From CAVHIG01 sp963636105 (GTDB lineage Bacteria; Bacillota; Clostridia; Peptostreptococcales; Anaerovoracaceae): 32,749 nucleotides of DNA. The stretch is taken from the NCBI GenBank assembly GCA_963636105.1, contig CAVHIG010000018.1:1-32749 (forward strand). Reading direction: 5' to 3'. Every line of letters starts with the position of its first letter. The stretch's first letter is position 1. The notes below the pieces were generated by a model. It had not been told where the DNA came from. It saw only the letters and a program-made list of their open reading frames with translations, and searched no databases. Below are positions 14,300 through 22,693 of this stretch, one piece after another. The position numbers were made by a program, and so were the translations under genes.

Positions 14300-15790
14300 A
14301 TGGACTTAAATTATACCGCAGCCGCAAGACTGCTCGGGACAGCAGTCGCCATTTTCGGCGGCGCGATGCTGCTTCCCGCAATTACAGCATACATATATAA
14401 GGAGCCTGCCTGCCTCAGTACATTTTTACTGACAGCCCTTTGCTGCGGCGTAGCAGGCCTGCTCATCGCCCTTTTCTGCAAACCCCGAAATCATCGAATG
14501 ATGATAAGAGAGGGTTTTCTTATTGTATCCCTTTTTTACCTCATTATGTCTTTTTTGGGTGCAATCCCCATGTATGCCTGCGGCACATTCGAAAGCTACT
14601 TCGATGCCTTTTTCGAAGCGGTATCAGCCATGACCTCTACCGGCGCCACGCTGATTGAATATCCCGAAAGCGCCTTTCGCAGCGTAATTCTCTGGCGCAG
14701 CCTCATGCAATGGCTCGGAAGCCTTGCAATACTCCTGTTTTCAACGGTTCTCTTTTCGAACCTCGGGCTGTCCGCAAGCGAGCTGTCCGCCTACGAATCC
14801 CCTGTCCCGCGCCTTCGCGAGCTCACTCCGAAGCTCAAAAGCATAGGCAGTTTCCTCTTAAGCTTCTACACGGGCGCTACGATCCTTGAAATGCTGATGC
14901 TTCGCGTGGGACTTGTCGGACGCTTCGACTGTGTAATATACTCGCTCTCCTCCATCAGCAACGGGGGCTTTGGCAGTCACTCCGACTCAGTCGCCTCTCT
15001 CGGCATTGCGGCAGGCACCTCAGAATATGTACAATTTGTGCTGATGCTCTTCATGATAATAGGCTCCCTCAATTTTCTGCTCTATTACAAGGCGTTCCGC
15101 GAGGGCAGCAGCGTAGTTTTTAAGGATGAAGAGACAAAATGCTATCTTTTGATTATTGCGGCAACTGCGCTGCTTGTCGGCTTCGATCTCGTCTCTCTTT
15201 CGGGGCGAGGGAGCTATGTAAACTCCACAACTGAGATGAACTTGCTTTCGGGGCTTTTTCATGTAGTCTCCATTGCGACCACAACGGGCATGACCACTAC
15301 AGGTTTTTCCCTTTGGCCCACATTTTGCAAGCTTATCCTGCTTGGGCTGATGCTCTCGGGCTCCTGCTCCCTTTCCTTTGGAGGGGGCGCAAAGTGCGTG
15401 CGCACAATGATCGCCGTCAAGTATGTGCATAGAGGCATTGCCGTGCGGCTGCATCCGAATGCTGTGGTGCCTATCAAAATTTCAGAGCGGAAGATCCCTT
15501 CAGATAACGTGATCGCCGTTTTAAATTTTTTACTGCTTTATATAGCGACAATATTTATAGGCACTCTTTTGATTTCGCTCGACGGCGCAAATTTTACATC
15601 AAGTCTGAGCAGCGTCATCTCCTGCCTTGGAAATGTAGGGCCTGCCTTCACATCAGGGGGACATGAGCTTTTGTATCTCGGCACCTCTGCCTGGGCAAAG
15701 CTTTTGCTTGAAGCCTTGATGATAGCGGGCAGATTAGAAATTTTCGCGTTTTTTATGCTGTTTTCAAATAGATTTTGGAATCCGAATTAG
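14300..15790 (+). CDS. trkH: TrkH family potassium channel, paralogue 1
   Basis: This integral membrane K+ uptake subunit has four M1-P-M2 repeats. In its 496 residues the four filter loops read MTSTGATL, SNGGFGSH, TTTGMTTTG and GNVGPAF, so each keeps the filter glycine. The intramembrane loop after repeat 3 reads SCSLSFGGGAKCVR, which departs from the usual GGCAGSTxGGIK type. GGCGGAGAG precedes the ATG. The second trkH follows after 14 nt. Having one TrkA and two unlike TrkH proteins suggests either alternative channels or a mixed dimer; this is inference. The weak -1 conservation makes the exact substrate preference uncertain. Confidence 0.92.
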   Translation: MDLNYTAAARLLGTAVAIFGGAMLLPAITAYIYKEPACLSTFLLTALCCGVAGLLIALFCKPRNHRMMIREGFLIVSLFYLIMSFLGAIPMYACGTFESYFDAFFEAVSAMTSTGATLIEYPESAFRSVILWRSLMQWLGSLAILLFSTVLFSNLGLSASELSAYESPVPRLRELTPKLKSIGSFLLSFYTGATILEMLMLRVGLVGRFDCVIYSLSSISNGGFGSHSDSVASLGIAAGTSEYVQFVLMLFMIIGSLNFLLYYKAFREGSSVVFKDEETKCYLLIIAATALLVGFDLVSLSGRGSYVNSTTEMNLLSGLFHVVSIATTTGMTTTGFSLWPTFCKLILLGLMLSGSCSLSFGGGAKCVRTMIAVKYVHRGIAVRLHPNAVVPIKISERKIPSDNVIAVLNFLLLYIATIFIGTLLISLDGANFTSSLSSVISCLGNVGPAFTSGGHELLYLGTSAWAKLLLEALMIAGRLEIFAFFMLFSNRFWNPN

Positions 15791-15804
15791 TTGGTTAGAA
15801 AAAT

Positions 15805-17265
15805 ATGAAGCTGAATTATCCTGTTATAATAAAAATATTGGGCGTGATACTTGCGGTATCCGGCATAGCCATGATACCTTCTGTTTTCGTCGCCCTTTTC
15901 TACGGCGAAACGTCCTGCGCTCTCGCCTTTGGCTGGTGCTGCGCCGTTTCCGCACTCGCAGGCCTTGTCATATCCAAAAGAATATACGCCGAAAAAACCG
16001 GCTTGAATCTTAGAGAAGGTTATATAATCGTCGCCATGTGCTGGACCGCGATCTCGCTTGTGGGCGCAATTCCATATATGGCCTCGGGATATGCCGCCTC
16101 CTTTATCGACGCGTTTTTTGAGTCTGTGGCTGGATTCACAACCACGGGCTGCACGGTATCGCATGTAGAGCTCATGCCGAGGAGCGTAATGATGTGGAAG
16201 GCCATGTCTCACTGGCTGGGCGGTATGGGAATACTTGTATTTGCGATTTCGATTATGCCGGCTCTCGGAATAAGCGGGCAGAAAATAATCAGAGCGGAGG
16301 CTCCCGGACCTACGGTAGACAAGCTTTCGAGCAGAATGTCGGACTCCGCGAAAATCCTCTATCTCACGTACTTTTGCTTTACAGTCGCGGAATTTTTGCT
16401 CCTGCTGCTGAGCGAAATGACGCCTTTTGAAGCGCTCATAAATTCCATGGGCAATATAAGCACAGCCGGTCTCTTTACACACACAAGCGGGCTGCGCTAT
16501 TTTGACAGCGTATACATCGAGTCGGTTATGAGTATTTTCTCGGTTTTGTCCACCACAAGCTTTATGCTCTATGCCTATATCTGGCAGGGCAAGCTGCGGG
16601 ATTTCTTTAAAGACGCGGAGCTGCGCGTCTACCTTTGCATTTTGTTTTTCAGCGGACTTGCTGTCTCGCTTGCGCTTTACTATACGCATACCTATGACTC
16701 GCTCGGACTGTCGATGAGATATGGCTTTTTCCAGACCATATCCACCGCCTCGACCTCAGGCTACAGCATTGACAATTACACCTTCTGGCCGCCATTTTGC
16801 ATTTGCGTGCTCTTTTTACTCATGTTTGTGGGTGGCTGCACCTCATCCACAAGCGGAGCTCTCAAGGTAATGCGCATAATCATACTTTTTAAGCTGATCA
16901 GACGCGGATTCTACAAGCGCCTGCATCCGAGAGTTGTGGTGCCTGTCAGAATGAGCGGCAAGCCCGTGTCCGCAAACACAGTATCGCTTGTGCTTTCATT
17001 TATATTGCTTTATTTTTCGGTCTACATAGTGGGGACCTTGCTGCTTTCACTGCAGGATCTCGACATACTGACGACCATGAGCGCATCCGCAGCGGCGCTT
17101 TCCAATACAGGAAATTTCTTCAATATGGTAATGCACTCCGCTGCCGCTGACTTCAGCATATTCAGCGCGCCGCTGCGCTTTGTACTTTCCATATTGATGA
17201 TTTTAGGCAGACTCGAAATCGTCACCGTAATCATCCTCTTCATGAGTACCTTTAGAAAAAGATAA
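15805..17265 (+). CDS. trkH: TrkH family potassium channel, paralogue 2
   Basis: This is the second 486-residue TrkH-type channel subunit. Filter loops read TTTGCTV, STAGLFTH, STSGYSI and SNTGNFF; all four glycines remain, but flanks differ from paralogue 1 and from the usual STGGF, TTTGF and NVGPG. The repeat 3 gate loop is GGCTSSTSGALKVMR, closer to the classic TrkH form than in paralogue 1. The ribosome site is weak (TTAG only), so it may depend on translation from the preceding gene. It converges on rnr with only a 90-bp hairpin repeat array between the two stops. Confidence 0.92.
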   Translation: MKLNYPVIIKILGVILAVSGIAMIPSVFVALFYGETSCALAFGWCCAVSALAGLVISKRIYAEKTGLNLREGYIIVAMCWTAISLVGAIPYMASGYAASFIDAFFESVAGFTTTGCTVSHVELMPRSVMMWKAMSHWLGGMGILVFAISIMPALGISGQKIIRAEAPGPTVDKLSSRMSDSAKILYLTYFCFTVAEFLLLLLSEMTPFEALINSMGNISTAGLFTHTSGLRYFDSVYIESVMSIFSVLSTTSFMLYAYIWQGKLRDFFKDAELRVYLCILFFSGLAVSLALYYTHTYDSLGLSMRYGFFQTISTASTSGYSIDNYTFWPPFCICVLFLLMFVGGCTSSTSGALKVMRIIILFKLIRRGFYKRLHPRVVVPVRMSGKPVSANTVSLVLSFILLYFSVYIVGTLLLSLQDLDILTTMSASAAALSNTGNFFNMVMHSAAADFSIFSAPLRFVLSILMILGRLEIVTVIILFMSTFRKR

Positions 17266-17355
17266 GGTGTGTAAGTCGGTTCGGTCCCGAGGGTAGGTGT
17301 AGGCCGAACCCCCATGTGTAAGTCGGTTCGGTCCCGAGGGTAGGTGTAGGCCGAG
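17266..17355. repeat. Two-unit 46-bp hairpin repeat array (trkH-rnr spacer)
   Basis: Two units at 46-base period fill the whole gap between the convergent stops of trkH paralogue 2 and rnr. The better hairpin pairs GGCCGAACC (17302-17310) with GGTTCGGTC (17325-17333) around the conserved ATGTGTAAGTC loop, with one G-T pair. Linker TAGGTGTAGGCCGA is as at 8268-8367. No T-run follows, so it is not a standard terminator. Confidence 0.85.
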
Positions 17356-19491
17356 CTATGCAAGTCGAAAATCAATTTCCTTTCTGTACAAATCTACCGC
17401 TTCCACCTCAACATCCACGATATCGCCCAAATTGTAGGTCTTGCGCGAAAGCCGCCCTATGAGCCTGTATTTCTCAGGCTCGTAGCTGTAATAATCATCC
17501 TCAAGGCTCTCAAGCCGCACAAGGCCCTCCACGGTATTCTCAAGCTGCACATACATTCCATAGGCCGTCACTCCGCTCACAACGCCCTCGAAGCACTCGC
17601 CTATGCGCTTTTCCATATATTCGGCCTTCTTCAGCTTCTCTACCTCTCGCTCGAGCTCCTGCGCCTTTCTCTCGGTGGCAGAAGACGCAGCCGCGGAAAC
17701 TTCGGTCCTTTCCCGAAACCGCGCAGTTTCCGCTTCCGTGAGACGACCTGCTATCGACTCCTTTATTATGCGATGAATCATTAGATCCGGATAACGGCGT
17801 ATCGGCGAGGTGAAGTGGCAGTAATATTTGAAGCCCAGACCAAAATGTCCGAGGCACTCCGTATCATAGAAGGCCTTTTTCATCGAGCGCAAAAGCACTG
17901 TATTTATCACGTTTTCGTAGGTCTTGCCCTCCACATTTTTCAAAAGCGCCGCAAGCGTGCGCGGATGGATATTGTCTGCGCTGCCCTTTACAGAAAGCCC
18001 AAAACCGGCCGCAAATGCCCGGAACTCCTCGATTCTGTCGTTGTCCGGCTTTTCGTGCACTCTGTAGATAAATGGCAGCTCCATCCAGTAGAAATGCTCC
18101 GCAATCGTCTCATTTGCGGCCAGCATAAATTCCTCTATGAGCTTATTTGCGCTGCGCCTCTCGGCGATTCCGATTTCGGCTGCCTTGCCATCATCATCAA
18201 GCTTTATGTAGGCCTCAGCGATGTCAAAATCGAGACTGCCCTTTTCCTCACGCTTTCTTTTGAGAATTTTTGCAAGCTCTGCCATTTTTAGTAAGTCAGG
18301 GTAGATGAAAGCATATTTTTCCAGAAGCTCCGGCTGAGAATATTCCAGCATATCCGAGACGTCTGTATATACCATGCGCGCCGCGGAACGGATTATACTT
18401 TCATAAATTTCATGATTTACCAGCTCTCCCTCCGGCGTAAATTCCATATCCACGGAAAGCGTCAGCCTGTCCTCTCCCGGATTCAGACTGCATATGCCAT
18501 TTGAAAGCTCCGCCGGCAGCATAGGCACCACCTTATTTAGCAGATAGACGCTGTTGCCGCGCTTTGCCGCCTCCTTGTCGAGAGGACTATCCTCTCTCAC
18601 ATAGTGGCTCACATCCGCGATGTGCACTCCAAGCAGGTAATTTCCGTTTTTGAGCACATCTATGGACACAGCGTCGTCGAAGTCCTTTGAGTCGGCTCCG
18701 TCTATGGTGATTATCCTCTTTGCGCGCAGATCGCGGCGAGTGCTTTCCCCCGCCTTTTCCAATGCGCCCGGCTGATTTGCCGCAAGCGCGCGCGCCTCCT
18801 CCAATACAGCCTGCGGAAATTTCTCAGAAAGTCCATATGCCCTTATAAGTGCCGCGATATCGCCGCCCGGCTCTCCCGCGCGAGCTATAATTTCTGTAAT
18901 TTTGCCCTCCGCGTTGCGCCCTTTTTCAGGATATCTTGTGATGACGGCGACTACCTTATCACCCCTGCGCGCGCCGCCGAAGTTTTGCTTTTCTACAAAG
19001 ATATCCTCTGTAATTTTCTTGCTTTCGGGCACCACAAAGCCGAATTTTGAGCTGCACTCCAGACTGCCCACCACCTCGGTGAGCTTGCGGCGAATCACCC
19101 TTATAACTACGCCTCGCACATGACCTCCAAAGCGCCTGCCGTAAGGACTTCTCTCGACAAGCCCTATCTCCACAACATCGCCGTCCATTGCGCTGCCGAT
19201 ATCTGCTGCCGGTACGAATATGTCTCCCTCCGGGATTGCGGAAACGGCCGCGTCTCCCGAAAGCTCCGCAGTTTCCGCATCAGGAAGAGGCGTCACAAAG
19301 CCAAAACCGCGGCGATGCTTGGAAAGCGTGCCTGTAAGCCTTATTGCGTTTTGTAAATCCTGCTTCTGTTTTTTGTGGCTTTCAGCACCGCTGTGTCCGG
19401 CTATATTTTCGGCTTTTTCGGCGGCAAATCTCTTTGCGGCCATATCCTTTGATTTGGAGCCGCCATATCTTCTTTTTCTCTTATTTCCCAT
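17356..19491 (-). CDS. rnr: Ribonuclease R
   Basis: RNase R is a 3'-5' processive exoribonuclease that degrades structured RNA and takes part in trans-translation. The 711 residues are shorter than the Bacillus protein; the usual N-terminal helix-turn-helix is replaced by a short basic tail (MGNKRKRRYGG). Cold-shock domains span about 50-195, and the RNB domain starts near 250 with DGADSKDFDDA (264-274), giving the metal-binding Asp residues. A single S1 domain is at the C-terminus. Two non-conserved patches, residues 71-86 in the first cold-shock domain and 586-600 before S1, are each encoded by paired GTTTCCGC motifs. It follows the aminopeptidase gene by 37 nt. Confidence 0.96.
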   Translation of the reverse strand: MGNKRKRRYGGSKSKDMAAKRFAAEKAENIAGHSGAESHKKQKQDLQNAIRLTGTLSKHRRGFGFVTPLPDAETAELSGDAAVSAIPEGDIFVPAADIGSAMDGDVVEIGLVERSPYGRRFGGHVRGVVIRVIRRKLTEVVGSLECSSKFGFVVPESKKITEDIFVEKQNFGGARRGDKVVAVITRYPEKGRNAEGKITEIIARAGEPGGDIAALIRAYGLSEKFPQAVLEEARALAANQPGALEKAGESTRRDLRAKRIITIDGADSKDFDDAVSIDVLKNGNYLLGVHIADVSHYVREDSPLDKEAAKRGNSVYLLNKVVPMLPAELSNGICSLNPGEDRLTLSVDMEFTPEGELVNHEIYESIIRSAARMVYTDVSDMLEYSQPELLEKYAFIYPDLLKMAELAKILKRKREEKGSLDFDIAEAYIKLDDDGKAAEIGIAERRSANKLIEEFMLAANETIAEHFYWMELPFIYRVHEKPDNDRIEEFRAFAAGFGLSVKGSADNIHPRTLAALLKNVEGKTYENVINTVLLRSMKKAFYDTECLGHFGLGFKYYCHFTSPIRRYPDLMIHRIIKESIAGRLTEAETARFRERTEVSAAASSATERKAQELEREVEKLKKAEYMEKRIGECFEGVVSGVTAYGMYVQLENTVEGLVRLESLEDDYYSYEPEKYRLIGRLSRKTYNLGDIVDVEVEAVDLYRKEIDFRLA
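17693..17733. repeat. Inverted GCGGAAAC pair, 25-bp spacer (rnr 3')
   Basis: GCGGAAAC (17693-17700) and GTTTCCGC (17726-17733) frame 25 bases containing TCCCGAAA. On the coding strand they give EAETARFRERTEVSAA. Spacing and frame are the same as in the pair at 19238-19278. Confidence 0.8.
19238..19278. repeat. Inverted GCGGAAAC pair, 25-bp spacer (rnr 5')
   Basis: GCGGAAAC (19238-19245) and GTTTCCGC (19271-19278) frame 25 bases, also containing TCCCGAAA. The encoded DAETAELSGDAAVSAI is an apparent insertion inside the first cold-shock domain. Confidence 0.8.
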
Positions 19492-19528
19492 ATTTTGATG
19501 TCCCTTTTTCAGTTTTCAGACAGATTTC

Positions 19529-20752
19529 TTAAAATGCCCAATTTCCGTTTTTGAATATCTGTACGCGTTTTCCGTCGCGGGTCACACCTACGATGTCCAT
19601 GTCGGCCGTACCTATCATGAAATCCACGTGTATCATCGAGTCATTTATGCCCTTTTCGCGGCACTCCTCCAGGCTGTATTTTTCAAAATCCTTGAGGCAG
19701 TTTGAAAAGCCGTGTCCGAGCGCGAGATGGCAGGAAGCGTTTTCATCAAAGAGCGTGTTGTAGAACATGATGCCCAGGTTTGAAATCGGTGAATCCACAG
19801 GGATAAGCGCACATTCGCCGAGCATCGCCGCACCCTCGTCCATTTTTATCATTTCGTTTAAGAGCAGCTCATTTCTCTTGGCGTGAGCCTCCACAGCCTT
19901 GCCGTTTTCGAAACGAATCCAGAAATCTTCTATAAGCTGTCCCTGATAGGAAAGCGGCATACTTGCATGTACTACGCCCTCCGCAACTCCGGCCTTTGGC
20001 GAAATAAATATTTCTTCGCTCGGCATGTTTGGATTGAAATCTATGCCTTCCGTGCTTGTCTCCTTGCCACCCATAAAGAGCGCATCCTCTATGAGGCCGA
20101 CTTTAAAATCCGTGCCGTTTTTCGATTTGTATTCGAGGCTTGTGAGACCGAGCTTATTGAGATACGCGCATCTTTCGGCAAGGTTCTTGTTGTGTGCCTC
20201 CCAGGCAGCGATAGGATCATCCATGGCCCTTGAAGCTGTGAGTATTGCTTCCCACATTTTTTCTACGGCTTTGCTCTTTCTTTCACCCGGGAATACCTTC
20301 TTTGCCCAGTCCGCGCCCGGAACCGCTGCTATGCACCACTGCTGCTTGTTTTCCAAGGCATCCTTATATGGCTTTACAATCGGATATTTGTCCTGTCTTG
20401 CCTTTGCCATCTTCGACTGGTTTACTCCCGAAAGGCCGTCCGGATCCTCTGACAGAATCCAGAGCTGGCAAGGATTTATCTCGGCATTGTGCTTAAGCTT
20501 TTCTATTTCCCAATCTTCTACCTTCGAGAGCGTCTCCTGCTTTTGATACTTTACGTGCGCCTTCGTGAGCGGCTGGTAGTCCCACTCCACTCTGACCTTC
20601 TTGGCTCCTGCCTTGTAGCATTCTTCTACTACATATTTTATAAATTCCGGCTGGTCAAGATCAGCGCCGATAATGACTTCCTGCCCCTTCTGTACATTCA
20701 GCCCCTTCACCGCAATGAGCTTTGCATAATTTCTGAGAATTGTCTTTTTCAT
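19529..20752 (-). CDS. M29 family aminopeptidase
   Basis: This thermophilic-type metalloaminopeptidase (AmpS/PepS, clan MQ) removes N-terminal residues from peptides and acts in the cytoplasm as a dimer. At 407 residues it is the usual family length. Features of the family seen here are FNPNMPSEEIF (metal-ligand Glu), GECALIPVDSPIS, SCHLALGHGF and HVDFMIGTADMDI near the C-terminus. ATG is preceded by AAAGGA with 10-nt spacing. It is the first gene of an aminopeptidase-rnr unit, so peptide and RNA turnover may be co-expressed. Confidence 0.93.
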   Translation of the reverse strand: MKKTILRNYAKLIAVKGLNVQKGQEVIIGADLDQPEFIKYVVEECYKAGAKKVRVEWDYQPLTKAHVKYQKQETLSKVEDWEIEKLKHNAEINPCQLWILSEDPDGLSGVNQSKMAKARQDKYPIVKPYKDALENKQQWCIAAVPGADWAKKVFPGERKSKAVEKMWEAILTASRAMDDPIAAWEAHNKNLAERCAYLNKLGLTSLEYKSKNGTDFKVGLIEDALFMGGKETSTEGIDFNPNMPSEEIFISPKAGVAEGVVHASMPLSYQGQLIEDFWIRFENGKAVEAHAKRNELLLNEMIKMDEGAAMLGECALIPVDSPISNLGIMFYNTLFDENASCHLALGHGFSNCLKDFEKYSLEECREKGINDSMIHVDFMIGTADMDIVGVTRDGKRVQIFKNGNWAF

Positions 20753-21211
20753 CTGTATCTTGTCCTTTCTTTTTATCTATAACTATATTTTTACAAACTC
20801 ACATGGCCTTGAAGATTTGAAAAAGTATAAGTTTTAGAAAAGCTCAGCTGAAGCCATATCCCAAACTTTGTAAAATTTTGTATATATTTTATACAATACA
20901 GCCGTGCTTACTCTCGCGATAATTCTACCACAGCATCCCATTCTTTGCAACAATTGCGGCAGATTTCGGACTTGTCATTTCTGATGTTCCGTTTTTTGCT
21001 GCCGCATTACTTAATTCCTGAAGTGCTCTTGCCGCTCTCTCAGCTATAAAATCATATAAAATTCTTTTTTGACACTATCTCGAAAATAAGATAGCAAAAT
21101 AATATAAAAGAACACAATAATAATCCAGCAGCAAGCAGTCCGTTTGTTTTTAGGCACATAATACACTTCGTTTTTTGTTTGTAAAAAACAAAAATATTTT
21201 AAAATTCCCTC
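20753..21211. other. 459-base intergenic region, divergent promoters, no gene
   Basis: I find no supported gene. It must hold the aminopeptidase promoter; the best guess on minus is a TATACT -10 with a weak TTCAGC -35 17 bp away (plus 20841-20869 region). It also contains the palindrome at 20878-20896, an 8-bp hairpin TGCGGCAG/CTGCCGCA near 20957-21006, and at 21069-21093 a TTGACA followed by CTATCT/AGATAG inverted repeat. None of these has a function I can prove. Confidence 0.5.
20878..20896. promoter_or_regulatory. TTGTATA inverted repeat, candidate operator
   Basis: TTGTATA and TATACAA frame five bases, about 130 bp upstream of the aminopeptidase gene. Its half-site resembles that of the palindrome over the trk -10, but the spacing differs (5 versus 3). 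Confidence 0.35.
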
Positions 21212-21241
21212 TTGACAGACCCGCGCAGGCTGTGCTATACT
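21212..21241 (+). promoter_or_regulatory. Sigma-A promoter of the trpXYZ leader
   Basis: Consensus -35 TTGACA (21212-21217), 18-bp spacer, -10 TATACT (21236-21241). Transcription would start near 21248 and run into the T-box. Confidence 0.85.
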
Positions 21242-21247
21242 GCGTAC

Positions 21248-21575
21248 ATATTGAAAAACCGATGAGAAAGAGTGAGTAGATTTTGACACTGCTTTCACAG
21301 AGAGCCGCAGATGGTGAGATTGCGGCAGAGTAAGACCTGATTGAATGGACTTTCGAGGGCGACCGGAAACATAGCTTATGCTTTGGAGTATGTGAGACGG
21401 AGCAGGACTCTCCGTAAACAAAAGTCAGCGTATGCTGGTACGCGCTGAGTGGACGCGTTTTATACTGCGTCAAGCCGGGTGGCACCACAGGAATTTATTG
21501 CTCCTGCCCCGGCAGTTGATTCTGAATTTGGCTCGCATGAGCCTGCAGAGTCGATTGCCGCGGCGGGAGCTTTTT
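21248..21575 (+). promoter_or_regulatory. Tryptophan-specific T-box riboswitch
   Basis: The leader binds uncharged tRNA and prevents termination. Stem I carries the AG-bulge type AGAGAGCCGCAG and distal GGTGAGATTGCGGC. The specifier lies in GAATGGAC, with UGG (Trp) at 21346-21348. The T-box core GGGTGGCACC is at 21477-21486. The antiterminator pairs GCCGGG (21474-21479) with CCCGGC (21508-21513) around the TGGCACC bulge. The bulge UGGC would pair with a tRNA end GCCA, that is discriminator G, as in bacterial tRNA-Trp. Specifier, discriminator and downstream transporter all agree on tryptophan. Confidence 0.95.
21500..21575 (+). terminator. T-box-controlled intrinsic terminator
   Basis: GCTCCTGCCCCGGCA (21500-21514) pairs with TGCCGCGGCGGGAGC (21556-21570), with one mismatch and one G-U, around a further paired inner stem capped by GGCTC/GAGCC. 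Five Ts follow. The 5' arm is shared with the antiterminator, which is the switch. Confidence 0.92.
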
Positions 21576-21600
21576 ATTGCACAGAAAGGAAAAGGGAAAA

Positions 21601-22680
21601 ATGAACACAACAATCAAAAACAAAATGAAAAAAATAGCAGCACTTTCACTTACACTCGCGCTCGCTGCAGGAAGCATGGCAGCCTGCGGTGGAGGAAGCA
21701 CCGATACTGAGGCAAATGGCGCCGAAGGCGGCACAACTTACACAGTAGGCATCTGCAACTATGTAGATGACGCCTCCCTCAATCAAATAGTAGACAACAT
21801 CGAAAGCCGCCTCGAGGCCATAGGCGAAGAAAACGGCGTAAACTTCGAAATTTCCTACGACAATTGCAATGGCGATTCAAACATCATGTCGCAGATAATC
21901 TCAAATTTCATCGCTGACGATGTAGACCTCATGGTCGGCGTAGCTACACCTGTTGCAATGGCTATGCAATCCGCCACAGAGGACAACCAGATCCCTGTAG
22001 TATTCGCGGCAGTTTCCGACCCTGTATCCGTAGGCCTCGTAGATTCCCTCGAAGGCTCCGGTACAAATATCACCGGTACCTCCGACTATCTCGATACCGC
22101 AGCCATCTTTGACCTCATCTTCGCGGCAGATCCTGACGCAGCCAAGATCGGACTTCTCTACGATGTAGGCCAGGATTCCTCAGCAACACCTATAGCAGAC
22201 GCAAAGGCCTACCTCGACGCAAAGGGCATAGCTTATGTAGAGCGCACAGGAACCACGGTCGATGAGGTGACACTCGCCGCGGAAGCGCTCATAAGCGACG
22301 ACGTTGATGCAATATTTACTCCGACCGACAATACCATCATGAAATCCGAGCTCTCCATCTACGAAGAACTCGCTGCGGCAGGCATCCCGCACTATACAGG
22401 CGCTGACTCATTTGCCTTAAACGGCGCCTTCCTCGGCTACGGCGTAGATTACGCAAACCTCGGAGTAGAGACAGCAAATATGATTTCCGAAATTCTCCTC
22501 GATGGAAAAGAGCCGGGTGCAATGCCTGTACTCACATTCGACAACGGTACAGCCACTGTAAATACAGAAATCTGCGCACAGCTTGGCTATGACTACGACG
22601 AAATCGCCGAAATCTTCGCTCCTTATTGCACAAAGGTTGAAAGCATCACAACAGCTGAGAGCTTCGACGACGTAGAATAA
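21601..22680 (+). CDS. trpX: Tryptophan ABC transporter substrate-binding lipoprotein TrpX
   Basis: This is a solute-binding protein of the ABC_sub_bind type (PF04392 family), 359 residues. The N-terminus is a lipoprotein signal: a basic KNKMKK stretch, a hydrophobic core, then a lipobox ending at Cys29 (GSMAACGGG). The mature part begins with a flexible Gly/Glu/Thr linker and TYTVGICNYVDDASLNQI. Two Rossmann-like lobes follow. ATG at 21601 has AAAGGAAAAGGG upstream; a TTG at 21577 is inside the terminator tail and unlikely. The family alone does not give the ligand; the tryptophan call rests on the T-box, as for trpXYZ systems in other Firmicutes. Confidence 0.92.
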   Translation: MNTTIKNKMKKIAALSLTLALAAGSMAACGGGSTDTEANGAEGGTTYTVGICNYVDDASLNQIVDNIESRLEAIGEENGVNFEISYDNCNGDSNIMSQIISNFIADDVDLMVGVATPVAMAMQSATEDNQIPVVFAAVSDPVSVGLVDSLEGSGTNITGTSDYLDTAAIFDLIFAADPDAAKIGLLYDVGQDSSATPIADAKAYLDAKGIAYVERTGTTVDEVTLAAEALISDDVDAIFTPTDNTIMKSELSIYEELAAAGIPHYTGADSFALNGAFLGYGVDYANLGVETANMISEILLDGKEPGAMPVLTFDNGTATVNTEICAQLGYDYDEIAEIFAPYCTKVESITTAESFDDVE

Positions 22681-22693
22681 AACGGAGGACCAC

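Noticed and set aside
15787..16689. 300-codon open frame on minus inside trkH paralogue 2
   Set aside because: It is the mirror of a real membrane protein gene with clear TrkH motifs; its translation has no hydrophobic or known pattern and no ribosome site.
14300..17265. Loss of K+ filter in the TrkH paralogues
   Set aside because: On inspection all four P-loop glycines are present in both proteins, so I do not call either non-functional.
21044..21488. Minus-strand frames across the T-box leader
   Set aside because: The region is explained by a structured T-box with promoter and terminator on plus; the frames have no family features.
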